Shown in pieces: positions 8,435-16,616 of a stretch of 64,000 nt of DNA. The notes beneath the pieces were generated by a model. That model was given only the letters and a program-made list of their open reading frames with translations. It had not been told where the DNA came from and did not search any database. The stretch lies in contig CAZFNR010000003.1 of assembly GCA_964520525.1 (NCBI GenBank), forward strand, positions 1 through 64,000, written 5' to 3'. The translations under genes were made by a program, and so were the position numbers. Source of the stretch: JAJPXC01 sp964520525 (lineage in GTDB: Bacteria; Bacteroidota; Bacteroidia; Bacteroidales; Muribaculaceae). How positions within the stretch are numbered: the first letter of the stretch is position 1; every line of letters starts with the position of its first letter.

Positions 8435-9097
8435 TTAGAATGCTATGCCGAGACGTATCATAAAGTTGCTTGAATGGAGGTCTTTTTCATCTTCATCGTA
8501 GTTCCATACTGTGGCTACAGGGAGGAAGCCGCGCTGATAGGTGAAGTCGAGGTTGAAACGTTTGTACCATACGCCGACACCCACTTGCAGACCCGCGTCA
8601 AATTCCTGGTAATCAAAGTCGGTGTCGTCAATGTCCACTTCTTCTCCGTCATATTTGTATGTCTTGGTGAAGTCATAGCTTGCGTAGATGCCGAGGTGAC
8701 CGTCGATTTTAATGTCATCGGTTACCGAGTACTTGTAGCCGAATGTCACAGGGCTATATTTGACGTTCCAAGTTGTAATTGACGCCTTAATAGTTTCGTC
8801 ATGATCCCAATTATTTTCATTTTCCCATTGGCATCCGCGGGTTCCAAAGCCAAATTCCATACCCCAGTAGACTCCGCCTTCGCCGATGTTTTTGTGGAAA
8901 CCGAGGTCGATGTCCATTCCGGTTTTAGAGCTGGCGTTTAAGTCGCTCGGCATTCCCGCAACGTTGTTGATCGACATACCGATGCGGCCATACCACATTG
9001 TATTCTTTTCTAACACATAAGTTCTTGAACGCATCACTTGTGCCGATGCGGTTACGGCCATAAACATGGTTGCTGCAATTAATAAGTACTTTTTCAT
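8435..9097 (-). CDS. Outer-membrane beta-barrel protein
   Basis: The 220-residue protein starts with a signal peptide (MKKYLLIAATMFMAVTASAQ) and continues with alternating amphipathic strands, ending in a phenylalanine (FMIRLGIAF), typical of small Bacteroidales outer-membrane barrels of the porin/OmpW-like type. The likely barrel has about eight strands. Ligand and role are unknown. It lies between two other exported-protein genes on the same strand and is probably cotranscribed with the 9168-9698 gene. Confidence 0.72.
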   Translation of the reverse strand: MKKYLLIAATMFMAVTASAQVMRSRTYVLEKNTMWYGRIGMSINNVAGMPSDLNASSKTGMDIDLGFHKNIGEGGVYWGMEFGFGTRGCQWENENNWDHDETIKASITTWNVKYSPVTFGYKYSVTDDIKIDGHLGIYASYDFTKTYKYDGEEVDIDDTDFDYQEFDAGLQVGVGVWYKRFNLDFTYQRGFLPVATVWNYDEDEKDLHSSNFMIRLGIAF

Positions 9098-9167
9098 AAG
9101 AAAGTCTGATTTTCCCGTTCCCGGGAGTTTCGTGAATAATTTATTGGTTGCTATTTATTGTTGTTGA

Positions 9168-9698
9168 TTATTTCCCGAATTGGGTGTTTTGAGCGGGTGT
9201 AGCTTGGTCGCCGTTGGTTCCGGTCTGAACCGACACCGATGTGTTGTGGCTTGGATACACCACTCCAATCATTCCCACTTCATCGGCTGAGGCGGGGTGG
9301 AAGTTGATATAACGAACTGGATAGCCCGAAAGCTCGACAACCAACGTCTTGGCGTCTTTGCTGTATACGCTTGAGTTGAACAGCGGCTCTATAATAGCGT
9401 CGGCATCAGCTTCCTGACAGGCACGATAGAGCGCGCGGTTTTGGTAGTTGGCCAACTCATAATTATAAGTGCTTTCGATCGATGAAATTTGGAATGTGTA
9501 AGGGCCGTAGGTCTCGCGGGTTTTGCTCAACAGCTGCATTTCACATACCATCGGGGTCACAAATGTGCGCACTTCCGGTGTAATCTTGCGAGCCTCTGCC
9601 TCTTCCCAGCGTTTCTCGTCGTTACCTTTTTTTTGGGCACTCATAGTCGGTGCGGCAACTGCGGTTGCGAGCACCATAATTAGATAAATCTTTTTCAT
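9168..9698 (-). CDS. Small exported protein of unknown function
   Basis: A 176-residue protein with signal peptide MKKIYLIMVLATAVAAPTMSA. The mature part is mixed alpha/beta; the central segment YNYELANYQNRALYRACQEADADAIIEPLF resembles envelope proteins that collect accessory residues around a small core, but I do not recognise a named family. The C-terminus is Thr/Gln/Asn-rich and probably disordered. It is the first gene of the minus-strand arm and reads away from the palindrome-bearing control region shared with the TolB-like gene. Confidence 0.6.
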   Translation of the reverse strand: MKKIYLIMVLATAVAAPTMSAQKKGNDEKRWEEAEARKITPEVRTFVTPMVCEMQLLSKTRETYGPYTFQISSIESTYNYELANYQNRALYRACQEADADAIIEPLFNSSVYSKDAKTLVVELSGYPVRYINFHPASADEVGMIGVVYPSHNTSVSVQTGTNGDQATPAQNTQFGK

Positions 9699-9736
9699 GC
9701 GATTAAGATTAATTTATGTTTATAAAATATTCGAGT

Positions 9737-9753
9737 ATCTCTTAGCAAGAGAT
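9737..9753. promoter_or_regulatory. Palindromic site 1, candidate operator
   Basis: ATCTCTTAGCAAGAGAT is a 17-bp palindrome with a 3-nt centre, 39 nt upstream of the minus-strand exported-protein gene. A near copy lies at 9910-9926, in front of the divergent gene. Confidence 0.55.
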
Positions 9754-9888
9754 GTGTGCGTTGTGCATGGTGTTGCGTTTCAGTGTTTTAGACTGGGCGG
9801 TTGGCTTTTTTTGCGAAACAAATAATGATTTTTATAAAAAATTCAACAAAAAAATATTATATAAATGCTCTGATATGAAAAATATCGC

Positions 9889-9896
9889 TAAATTTG
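9889..9896 (+). promoter_or_regulatory. -7 promoter element for the TolB-like gene
   Basis: TAAATTTG matches the Bacteroidota -7 box exactly. No convincing -33 TTTG lies at the usual distance, which would fit a promoter needing an activator. Transcription would begin near 9900, so palindrome 2 would lie immediately downstream of the start. Confidence 0.55.
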
Positions 9897-9909
9897 CGGT
9901 AGAATAAGT

Positions 9910-9926
9910 ATCTCTTGCTAAGAGGC
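9910..9926. promoter_or_regulatory. Palindromic site 2, candidate operator
   Basis: ATCTCTTGCTAAGAGGC shares the arms of the 9737-9753 palindrome. Its 15-nt core is an exact inverted copy of part of site 1, and in direct alignment it matches AGTATCTCTTnnnAAGAG. It lies just after the -7 box at 9889, a typical repressor position. Confidence 0.55.
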
Positions 9927-9962
9927 GCTAACAACACATTTAACTAAAACGCGTTGAAAAAT

Positions 9963-10976
9963 ATGAAAAAAGCCTATAAGTTGGCAATTGTCTCAGCGGC
10001 AATAGCACTGTCGGCAACAGCTGCCAAACCCAAAGTAGATTATACGATTGTATCGGTTCCCGAGGAGGGCGGTGTAAAGTTTGAGCGTGTCACGGAAGAT
10101 GCCGACGCTGTCAGCACCGATTTCGTACTCAAAAAAGGCACATCGTTTTTAGGCAATAGCAAAAAGACGATGATTGACTGGTGGGTCAACCCGCAGATAG
10201 CTGTAACCCCCGACGGAAAGAAAATCGCTTATATCAACGACAAAAACCAGACTACCAACGTGATGGTGAAAGATGCCAAGAAGGGCGGCGCGAGCGTCCA
10301 GCGCACATTCCGCACCAATGTCCGCGACTTCACCCTCAGCCCCGATGGCACAACCATTTGCTTCACCGAGTGGCGCAGCGGCCATTATGGCATATATCTC
10401 GTTGACGCTGAGCGCGGTAACGTGGTGCGTCAGGTGTCAAACGGCACTGACAACGATTATGCCGGCCAAATCTCAAAAGACAACAACACTATCTTCTTCC
10501 ACCGCGGCGAGGGCTACAACTCCTACTCGCTGTGGAGTTGGGACCGCAAGAACAACCTTTTCTCAAACTATTCGCGCGGTATGTCGCCGGTGCTCGACCC
10601 CAACGACAAAGATGTGGTCTATTGCGCACGTTTCACCGACAAGAAAGAGAGCGAAATCTGGCGACTCAACCTCAATACCGGCGTTGAGGAGCTGATTCTC
10701 GGTTTGCCGGGCCGCAGCTTCACCACACCCCAGTTGTCGCCCGACGGCAAGTGGCTCTTGGTGACCGGTACAGCCCAGGCTGAGAAAAACAAGCGCATCA
10801 ACACCGATGTGTTCGCCGTGCGCACCGATGGTACACAGCTCACGCAGTTGACCTACCACCCCGGTAACGACCTCTCGGCAATCTGGGCACCCGACGGACA
10901 CTCCATCTATTTCCTGTCAGAGCGCGGCACCGAAGGAAAAATCTACAACGTGTGGAAGATGGATTTTAATCTGTAA
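9963..10976 (+). CDS. TolB-like beta-propeller protein (PD40 repeats)
   Basis: The exported protein has a signal peptide (MKKAYKLAIVSAAIALSATAA) and several PD40/TolB-type blades, e.g. ISVTPDGKKIAYIND-like VTPDGKKIAYIND, LSPDGTTICFTEW, LSPDGKWLLVTG and WAPDGHSIYFLSE, making a six-bladed propeller likely. TolB itself works in the Tol-Pal envelope system, but many Bacteroidales PD40 proteins are independent, and no tol or pal gene is nearby. The ATG at 9963 is preferred over an in-frame TTG at 9954 because it begins the signal peptide. The outer-membrane barrel gene follows after 58 nt. Confidence 0.8.
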   Translation: MKKAYKLAIVSAAIALSATAAKPKVDYTIVSVPEEGGVKFERVTEDADAVSTDFVLKKGTSFLGNSKKTMIDWWVNPQIAVTPDGKKIAYINDKNQTTNVMVKDAKKGGASVQRTFRTNVRDFTLSPDGTTICFTEWRSGHYGIYLVDAERGNVVRQVSNGTDNDYAGQISKDNNTIFFHRGEGYNSYSLWSWDRKNNLFSNYSRGMSPVLDPNDKDVVYCARFTDKKESEIWRLNLNTGVEELILGLPGRSFTTPQLSPDGKWLLVTGTAQAEKNKRINTDVFAVRTDGTQLTQLTYHPGNDLSAIWAPDGHSIYFLSERGTEGKIYNVWKMDFNL

Positions 10977-11034
10977 TCAAGTTATAACACATTGACAAAT
11001 AAACCTTTTTTTATTAACAAAAACCTTTTAAACA

Positions 11035-11685
11035 ATGAAAAAGATTTTACTTTCGCTCGCCTGCGTGGCAAGCGTATTCTCGATGTCGGCTCAGCGTGCA
11101 TCTGACACTGAAGATACTTTCTTTGACAGCTCAAAACCTGAAAAACTCGTTCGCCTCGGCGTTCGCGCAGGTCTCAACGTGGCAAGCTTAACTGGTGACC
11201 TTGGTGAGGGTATGGACTCTAAATGCGGTTTCGTAGGCGGTATTTCAGCTGACTTCGCTATCATGGAATCGTTCTACATCAACTCAGGCGTATTCATCTC
11301 AATGAACGGTGCCAAATATGATGAAGATGGCTACGAATTGACATTCAATCCGATGTACATCAAGATTCCCGTAATGGCATCTTACCGCTACAACTTCAAT
11401 GAAAACCTCCAGTGGCAACTCAACTTCGGTCCCTACTTCGCATTTGGCGTATCCGGTGACGCTAAAGCGAAAGAAGATGGTGAAGAATATAAAATCGACT
11501 TCTTTGGTGACGACGATGACCAGTTTGGCGGCAAACGTTTCGACATGGGTCTCGGCATTGGCACCGGTGTTACCTGGGACAAGATTTTCTTTGGCATCCA
11601 ATATGACTTCGGTATGACTAAAGTCGTTAAAGATGTTAAGGGCAAAAACAGCACATTCTCAGTATCTGTTGGTTACAACTTCTAA
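11035..11685 (+). CDS. Porin-family outer-membrane beta-barrel protein (PorT-like)
   Basis: A 216-residue protein with signal peptide MKKILLSLACVASVFSMSAQ, then a segment KLVRLGVRAGLNVASLTGD typical of the start of the beta-barrel 'porin family/PorT' fold, alternating strands, and a C-terminal aromatic (SVSVGYNF). An acidic loop (about residues 147-160, KIDFFGDDDDQFGG) could bind cations. Codon usage looks highly expressed. Followed by a strong terminator. Confidence 0.78.
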   Translation: MKKILLSLACVASVFSMSAQRASDTEDTFFDSSKPEKLVRLGVRAGLNVASLTGDLGEGMDSKCGFVGGISADFAIMESFYINSGVFISMNGAKYDEDGYELTFNPMYIKIPVMASYRYNFNENLQWQLNFGPYFAFGVSGDAKAKEDGEEYKIDFFGDDDDQFGGKRFDMGLGIGTGVTWDKIFFGIQYDFGMTKVVKDVKGKNSTFSVSVGYNF

Positions 11686-11726
11686 TCGCTGTTAGAGGTC
11701 TCAAACAACCATATACGATAAAACGA

Positions 11727-11765
11727 TTATGGCGATTCCGCTCGGCGGGGTCGCCATAACTTTTT
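11727..11765 (+). terminator. Rho-independent terminator
   Basis: TTATGGCGA (11727-11735) pairs with TCGCCATAA (11751-11759), followed by a C and five Ts. It ends the TolB-like/barrel transcription unit. Confidence 0.85.
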
Positions 11766-11916
11766 CAGTGCCATTACAGATTTATTTGCATTTAATCCCC
11801 ATCTCATCCCATCCCAGCTCGGGTTGGCTCAGCTCAGGGTCGTTATTCCGATGGGTGAGGCCGAGGCAAAGACATCGTCGGTGGCTGTCGGCGGCGGGTG
11901 GCGGCATCGTCGCGGC

Positions 11917-12705
11917 TCAGTGCTTGTCGCCCGGGACGAGAGTCGCGCTCCCTTCCCAAAGCATGAATATGGGCAGAAAGACGACAAACAGTGTGAACGG
12001 GTCGCCTGTGGGGGTTATGATGGCCGCTACGATGAGCAACGCCACGATAGCGTGGCGGCGGTAGCGGTTGAAAAATCCGCGTGTGAGCAATCCCGTTTTG
12101 CCGAGCAACCAAGCGAGCAGCGGCAGTTCGAAAACACAGCCCATCAGCAGTGTGAGCAGCAGGAAGTTGTCCATGTATGACTCTATGGTGATGGTGTTGG
12201 GAATTGATTCGCTGAGGCGGTAGTCGGCGAGGAATCGCAGCGTCAGCGGAAACACGAGGAAATATCCGACCGCAATGCCGACATAGAACATCAAGTTGCC
12301 CCAAAGGAACGCCGCCGAGGCGTTGCGCCGCTCATGGGGGTAGAGGGCGGGGGCGATGAATCTCCACAGCTGGTAGATGATGAACGGGAACGAGAGTGTA
12401 ACCGCCAACCAGCAAGATGTGGACATATGGATGAAAAACTGCGACGCGAGCCGGATGTTGATTAGGTCGACATGGAAATCACCGCCGACTCCGTCGGGGG
12501 CGAACGGTCCTAACCCTTGCAGGTGGCCAAGCAGTCGGTAGAGCGGGAAATCGGGCCGACATGGCGCGAGAATTACCGCGTCGAAGATGTCGCCCATGAA
12601 TATAAACAGCACCGCGGCAGCCGCGAGCACCACAGCCCCCGAGCGCAACAACACGCCGCGCAGCACGTCGACGTGGTCCCAAAAGTTCATTTCCTCGTTG
12701 ACCAT
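11917..12705 (-). CDS. tatC: Sec-independent protein translocase TatC
   Basis: TatC is the multispanning receptor that binds twin-arginine signal peptides in the inner membrane. The 262-residue sequence shows the N-terminal FWDHVDVLRGVLLR (the FxxHLxELRxR family signature, in variant form), six predicted membrane segments, and conserved FPFIIYQLWRFIAPALYPHERR and the C-terminal ITPTGDPFTLF region. A second ATG at 12690 directly before the signature is a possible start. tatA lies 21 nt upstream on the same strand. Confidence 0.95.
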   Translation of the reverse strand: MVNEEMNFWDHVDVLRGVLLRSGAVVLAAAAVLFIFMGDIFDAVILAPCRPDFPLYRLLGHLQGLGPFAPDGVGGDFHVDLINIRLASQFFIHMSTSCWLAVTLSFPFIIYQLWRFIAPALYPHERRNASAAFLWGNLMFYVGIAVGYFLVFPLTLRFLADYRLSESIPNTITIESYMDNFLLLTLLMGCVFELPLLAWLLGKTGLLTRGFFNRYRRHAIVALLIVAAIITPTGDPFTLFVVFLPIFMLWEGSATLVPGDKH

Positions 12706-12726
12706 TATCGAGATGGCGGGCGCGGG

Positions 12727-12960
12727 TTAGTTTTTGCCCGGTTTGTCGTTGCCGTCTGAGGGGGTGTCGTCGGTGTTGTTGATTTCGTTTTGCACCTCTT
12801 TCATCCCCTCCTTGAAACTGCGTATCCCTTTGCCGAGACCTCGCATCAGTTCGGGTATCTTTTTGCCGCCGAAAAGCAGCAGAATCGCGGCAAAGATGAT
12901 AATCCACTCCCAACCGCGCAGGTTGCCTAAAAACAATGGTATCAGTGATGTAACAGTCAT
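12727..12960 (-). CDS. tatA: Twin-arginine translocase subunit TatA/TatE
   Basis: The 77-residue protein has the TatA architecture: a short periplasmic N-terminus, one membrane helix (WEWIIIFAAILLLFGG), the FGGKKIPELMRGLG amphipathic hinge, then a charged Asp/Asn-rich tail. TatA forms the protein-conducting pore with TatC. Cotranscribed with tatC (21-nt gap). No TatB is visible, as is usual for minimal TatAC systems. Confidence 0.93.
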   Translation of the reverse strand: MTVTSLIPLFLGNLRGWEWIIIFAAILLLFGGKKIPELMRGLGKGIRSFKEGMKEVQNEINNTDDTPSDGNDKPGKN

Positions 12961-13043
12961 GATTAGTTGATTTGTCGTAGGGTTTACGGAGCGTAAAGTT
13001 AATGAATTATATCATAATGGGCGGAAAATTGCGGAAAATTTTG

Positions 13044-13051
13044 TAACTTCG
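13044..13051 (+). promoter_or_regulatory. -7 promoter element for fabD
   Basis: TAACTTCG is one base off the TAnnTTTG consensus and lies 13 nt before the first possible fabD start, giving a very short leader. A tandem GCGGAAAATT duplication (13021-13040) lies immediately upstream. Confidence 0.45.
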
Positions 13052-13075
13052 CGGCCTATTAAGATGAAAATAAGC

Positions 13076-13954
13076 ATGAAAGCATTTGTTTTTCCCGGTC
13101 AGGGCGCGCAGTTTGTAGGTATGGGCAAAGACCTGTACGAGACTAACCCCGTGGCCCGCGAACTGTTTGAGAAAGCTAATGAAATCCTTGGTTTCCGCAT
13201 AACCGACTTGATGTTTGAGGGCACCGACGAAGATCTTCGTCAGACCAAGGTCACCCAGCCGGCGGTTTTTCTCCACTCGGTGATTCTCGCCAAGACTCTC
13301 GGTGACGAGTTTAACCCAGATATGGTAGCCGGACACTCGCTCGGCGAGTTCTCGGCATTGGTAGCCGCAGGCGCGCTGTCGTTTGAGGACGGTCTGCGTC
13401 TTGTTTCAGCCCGCGCCCGCGCCATGCAGAAGGCTTGTGAGCTGAAACCCTCGACGATGGCTGCTATCCTCGCCCTCCCCGACGAGAAAGTCGAGGAAAT
13501 CTGTGCGAGTGTCGACGGCTTGGTTGTGTGCGCCAACTACAACTGCCCCGGCCAGCTTGTTGTCTCGGGAGAGATTGAGGCTGTCGACGCGGTTTGTGAG
13601 AAAGCTTTGGCTGCGGGTGCGAAACGCGCGTTGAAGCTCAAGGTTGGCGGCGCGTTCCATTCACCTCTTATGGCGCCGGCACGCGCCGAGCTTGCCGAGG
13701 CTATCGAGAAAACTGAGGTGAAGACCCCCATTTGCCCCGTCTATCAGAATGTTGACGCCAAGCCTCACACTGACCCCGCAGAAATCAAGGCTAATTTGGT
13801 GGTTCAACTGACCGCTCCGGTGCGCTGGACTCAATCGGTTAACAACATGGTAGCCAATGGATTGAACGAGGTGGTCGAGCTTGGTCCCGGCAGAGCCCTC
13901 CAGGGCTTGGTGCAGAAAATCAACAGCGAAATCGCTGTTTCGGGTCGCCAATAA
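13076..13954 (+). CDS. fabD: Malonyl-CoA:ACP transacylase
   Basis: FabD loads malonate onto acyl carrier protein for fatty-acid synthesis. Seen: the N-terminal FPGQGAQ, the nucleophile elbow GHSLGEFSAL (active Ser near residue 88), the substrate Arg in VSARARAMQ, and GGAFHSPLM with the partner His. The length is normal (292 residues from this start). The family almost always begins MKAFVFPGQG, so I prefer ATG 13076 over the ATG at 13064, which would add four residues. A strong terminator follows. Confidence 0.95.
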   Translation: MKAFVFPGQGAQFVGMGKDLYETNPVARELFEKANEILGFRITDLMFEGTDEDLRQTKVTQPAVFLHSVILAKTLGDEFNPDMVAGHSLGEFSALVAAGALSFEDGLRLVSARARAMQKACELKPSTMAAILALPDEKVEEICASVDGLVVCANYNCPGQLVVSGEIEAVDAVCEKALAAGAKRALKLKVGGAFHSPLMAPARAELAEAIEKTEVKTPICPVYQNVDAKPHTDPAEIKANLVVQLTAPVRWTQSVNNMVANGLNEVVELGPGRALQGLVQKINSEIAVSGRQ

Positions 13955-13982
13955 CAGTTAAGCCGATAGTCAGAATACATAC

Positions 13983-14029
13983 AGAGGCAGAGATTCCGTC
14001 GTGGCGGCGTCTCTGTCTCTCTTTTTTTT
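13983..14029 (+). terminator. Rho-independent terminator after fabD
   Basis: AGAGGCAGAGA (13983-13993) pairs with TCTCTGTCTCT (14010-14020), one G-T pair included, with a further CCG/CGG inner stem, followed by eight Ts. Confidence 0.85.
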
Positions 14030-14144
14030 GTTGCCGCGTGTTGATGGCACTCATTAGGGTTAAATTCGTGTGGACAGGGGGCGATAAGTTTAAAATCACT
14101 TTTGCAAGCAGGATGCCGATTTATCGTAGTTAGCGGTATGTTTT

Positions 14145-14175
14145 TTTGCGTGTTTATCGAAGTTTGTTATTTTTG
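14145..14175 (+). promoter_or_regulatory. Bacteroidota promoter for the DJ-1/PfpI gene
   Basis: TTTG (14145-14148), 19-nt spacer, TATTTTTG (14168-14175): a full consensus match. The expected start is near 14180, leaving a leader of about 55 nt. Confidence 0.75.
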
Positions 14176-14236
14176 CGCAATAAATTTTTAAATTTTTATA
14201 ATGAACTCATGTTAAATAAATGATAAAAAGAGGCTT

Positions 14237-14785
14237 ATGGCAAAATCTTATTTATTCCTCGCCGAAGGTTTCGAGGAAATTGAGGCGTTGACCACCGTCG
14301 ACCTGCTCAGGCGCGGCGGCATGGAGGTAATCACGGTTTCTATCTCTGACAATCGGCTTGTGACCGGTGCCAACGGCGTCACCGCAAAGGCTGACTCACT
14401 GTTTGGTGACACGGATTTCACCGGCGCGGAGTGGCTGATAATCCCTGGTGGTATGCCCGGGTCGACCAATCTCGCCGCGTACGCCCCGTTGTCGGCGTTG
14501 CTCAAACGCCATGCCGTTGACGGCAAAATCGCGGCAATCTGCGCGGCTCCCGCCGTGGTGCTGTACCCGCTCGGACTTCTCGACGGGCAGACGGCTACTT
14601 GCTATCCGGGCTTTGAGGCTCAATGCCCTAAGACTGAGATGACGGGGCAGCGCGTAGTCGCCTGTGGGCGCGTAATCACGGCTAACGGCCCGTCGTCGGC
14701 GTTCCCGTTTGCTCTCGCCATTCTCGAAGACACGAAGGGTGGGGAAGCGGCGCGCCAGGTCGGTGCGGGCACGCTTTATTATTGA
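14237..14785 (+). CDS. DJ-1/PfpI-family protein
   Basis: The 182-residue protein matches the DJ-1 branch (YajL-like): FLAEGFEEIEALTTVDLLRRGG at residues 6-27, IIPGGMPGSTNL near 73, and the nucleophile elbow AAICAAPAVVL (Cys near residue 98) with Glu near residue 16 as the usual partner. Relatives act as chaperones or glyoxal-processing enzymes under oxidative stress; the exact activity here is not determinable. It is monocistronic, with its own promoter and a terminator downstream. Confidence 0.88.
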   Translation: MAKSYLFLAEGFEEIEALTTVDLLRRGGMEVITVSISDNRLVTGANGVTAKADSLFGDTDFTGAEWLIIPGGMPGSTNLAAYAPLSALLKRHAVDGKIAAICAAPAVVLYPLGLLDGQTATCYPGFEAQCPKTEMTGQRVVACGRVITANGPSSAFPFALAILEDTKGGEAARQVGAGTLYY

Positions 14786-14834
14786 GCCTGGTGGCGGTTC
14801 GCGTGCAGCGGCTGCCGCAATATGGATAACGAGC

Positions 14835-14874
14835 AAAGGGAGCGTCTCCATGATAAGGTGACGTTCCCTTTTTT
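14835..14874 (+). terminator. Terminator between convergent genes
   Basis: AAAGGGAGCGTC (14835-14846) pairs with GACGTTCCCTTT (14860-14871), one G-T pair, followed by more Ts. It ends the DJ-1 gene and may also serve secG from the other side. Confidence 0.8.
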
Positions 14875-14926
14875 ATCGCACTTCCGCGATGTGTCGGAAG
14901 CCGTTTCTTTTAATAACCGTCGCGGC

Positions 14927-15289
14927 TTAGTTTGCCGGAGTCGCCTCGGCGGGATCAGCATCGGGAGCGGCCGCGGGGGTTGTCTCTGGAGCCGGAGTGG
15001 CGTATTCGGTGCCTTCTACCTGAACAGGGGTGGCGGGCTTCACGCGGCTACCGCTCTGGATGTTGTCAGAGGGCATCACGAATGTCGAAACGACAGCGAG
15101 TATGCCGACGATGGCAGCAAGGGTCCATGTGGCTTTCTCGATGAAATCGTTGGTGTGGCGCACACCCATGATTTGGTTTGCACCGGAGAATCCTGAAGCG
15201 AGACCGCCTCCTTTTGATTTCTGAATCAGCACCACGATGATTAGCAACACGGCTACGATGACGGTGAGAATGATTACGATGGCGTACAT
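14927..15289 (-). CDS. secG: Preprotein translocase subunit SecG
   Basis: SecG is a small two-helix component of SecYEG. The N-terminal helix (YAIVIILTVIVAVLLIIVVLIQ), the SKGGGLASGF loop and the second helix (TLAAIVGILAVVSTFVM) are clear. The 120-residue length comes from a Pro/Ala/Thr/Glu-rich tail of about 45 residues, common in Bacteroidales. It is the last gene of the acyltransferase-activator-lptE-TPR run. Confidence 0.93.
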   Translation of the reverse strand: MYAIVIILTVIVAVLLIIVVLIQKSKGGGLASGFSGANQIMGVRHTNDFIEKATWTLAAIVGILAVVSTFVMPSDNIQSGSRVKPATPVQVEGTEYATPAPETTPAAAPDADPAEATPAN

Positions 15290-15300
15290 AAAGTGTTTAT

Positions 15301-16074
15301 TTAATTTTGTTTTTTGTCGATGTGACGTTGGTTTATCATCAATTTTTGCAAAAAGCGCAATTGGTCTGCAAAGTAAATACTTTTTTCTGGATAATTCAAA
15401 CTTAACCCCTCGATAATTTCATATGCCTTTGCGTAGCGTCGTTGTCGTATGTAGATTTTGGCGAGGCTTTCGGTGAGCATTGACGGGTCGTTTTCCTCGG
15501 GAGTCGCTACCGGAGTCGGGTCGGGTTGCGGTGCCGGAGTCGGGTCGGGTTGTTCTGAAGCCGACGGGAAGTGGCCTTGATGTTGCTTGCTTTTGAGGAT
15601 GAATGAGTTGATTAGCGCGTCTTGTGAGCCTTCGGGAGCGTCGTCGGGCCGGGGTGAGCTTTTCTCCTCCTCGTTGGCGAGCATCTGTGCGTAGTCGGGA
15701 GTGGGGTTGAAAATGAGTTTGGTCAGCAGTTCTTCCTCGGCGGGGTCGTTGCTGCCGTAGGTGTCGATAAATCGGTCAATCGTTTGGTCGGTTGTCAACT
15801 GTGCGGCCTTGGGCTCGGGAGGATAGAAGTCGGCCCAACCGGTGGCCTCAGGGCGTAGCTGTGTCATCAGCGCGCCGCGGTCGGCGACGTTTAGCGCGAG
15901 CCAGCGTGTCAAGCCGGCTTCCGCGTCGGGGGCGATGTCGCGCTGCCGTGACAGCAGCATCGTTGCCGGGAGCGTGAAGAACGGGTATCGTTGACGTGTC
16001 GCCTCGACCCAAGCGTGATTGACCGACTCGTCGGGGTGAGACAGATAGTGCTGAATCTGCTGTGACAACTCCAT
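15301..16074 (-). CDS. Tetratricopeptide-like protein of the lptE-secG operon
   Basis: A 257-residue cytoplasmic protein without signal peptide. The C-terminal part (SMLTESLAKIYIRQRRYAKAYEIIEGLSLNYPEKSIYFADQ, residues 205-245) is a TPR-type helical hairpin; the middle has a low-complexity Pro/Asp/Thr stretch (PDPTPAPQPDPTPVA). The ATG at 16074 is preferred over the in-frame TTG at 16083. It begins 2 nt after the lptE stop. Homologous small TPR proteins occupy this position next to secG in Bacteroidales, but their function is not known to me. Confidence 0.75.
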   Translation of the reverse strand: MELSQQIQHYLSHPDESVNHAWVEATRQRYPFFTLPATMLLSRQRDIAPDAEAGLTRWLALNVADRGALMTQLRPEATGWADFYPPEPKAAQLTTDQTIDRFIDTYGSNDPAEEELLTKLIFNPTPDYAQMLANEEEKSSPRPDDAPEGSQDALINSFILKSKQHQGHFPSASEQPDPTPAPQPDPTPVATPEENDPSMLTESLAKIYIRQRRYAKAYEIIEGLSLNYPEKSIYFADQLRFLQKLMINQRHIDKKQN

Positions 16075-16076
16075 GA

Positions 16077-16616
16077 TTACCAATCTCCCAATGTAGCGTT
16101 AAAAATCAGGTCGACAAGCTCTTTCGATATTTGCTGGCACAGCTCGTCCTGCACGTCGGTGAGCATTTGAGAAGAGTCGAAATCGCGGTATGCCGAGAAG
16201 GTTTGGTCGAGGTCTTTGCCATCTTGCTTGTTGTTGATGTATTTCACGCGGACGCTGATGGTGAGCCTCGTCTGTGAGGCGTAGGCGTTTTCGGTCACGG
16301 CTTGTGGCGACAGGTTGTAACCGGTTATTTCGCCCTCGAGCTGCAGGTCGCCGGCGGAGTCGACGGTGCGCAGTCGGGTGTTGCGCGTGACGTAGTCGAG
16401 CAGCTCGTTCTCAAAGGTCTGTTGCAGCGGGGGATAGACGAGCGCGGCTCTGATAGGGAACTGCGAGACATGGATAGTTTTGTAGATGTTATAGTCAATC
16501 GCGGCTCCGTTGCAGGTGTACTTTACGCTGCATCCGCAAAGCAGGGGCATCATCAGCAGAGGCAATGCGATGGCTATCAGTCGGTGAGTGAGTTTGTTGG
16601 CGTTCATATCAGTCAT
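16077..16616 (-). CDS. lptE: LptE-like outer-membrane lipoprotein
   Basis: LptE partners with LptD to insert lipopolysaccharide into the outer membrane. The protein has a signal peptide with lipobox-like LCGC (lipidated Cys near residue 29), then the Bacteroidota LptE-family core: IYKTIHVSQFPIRAALVYPPLQQTF, TRLRTVDSAGDLQLEGEITGY and the later QTRLTISVRVKY strand. Length 179. It overlaps the sigma-54 activator by 4 nt (ATGA), so translation is likely coupled. Bacterial enhancer-binding proteins next to lptE are common in this phylum. Confidence 0.82.
   Translation of the reverse strand: MTDMNANKLTHRLIAIALPLLMMPLLCGCSVKYTCNGAAIDYNIYKTIHVSQFPIRAALVYPPLQQTFENELLDYVTRNTRLRTVDSAGDLQLEGEITGYNLSPQAVTENAYASQTRLTISVRVKYINNKQDGKDLDQTFSAYRDFDSSQMLTDVQDELCQQISKELVDLIFNATLGDW

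Noticed and set aside
13021..13040. Tandem GCGGAAAATT repeat
   Set aside because: Only two copies; too short to be a CRISPR or phase-variation tract, most likely chance or a minor promoter feature.
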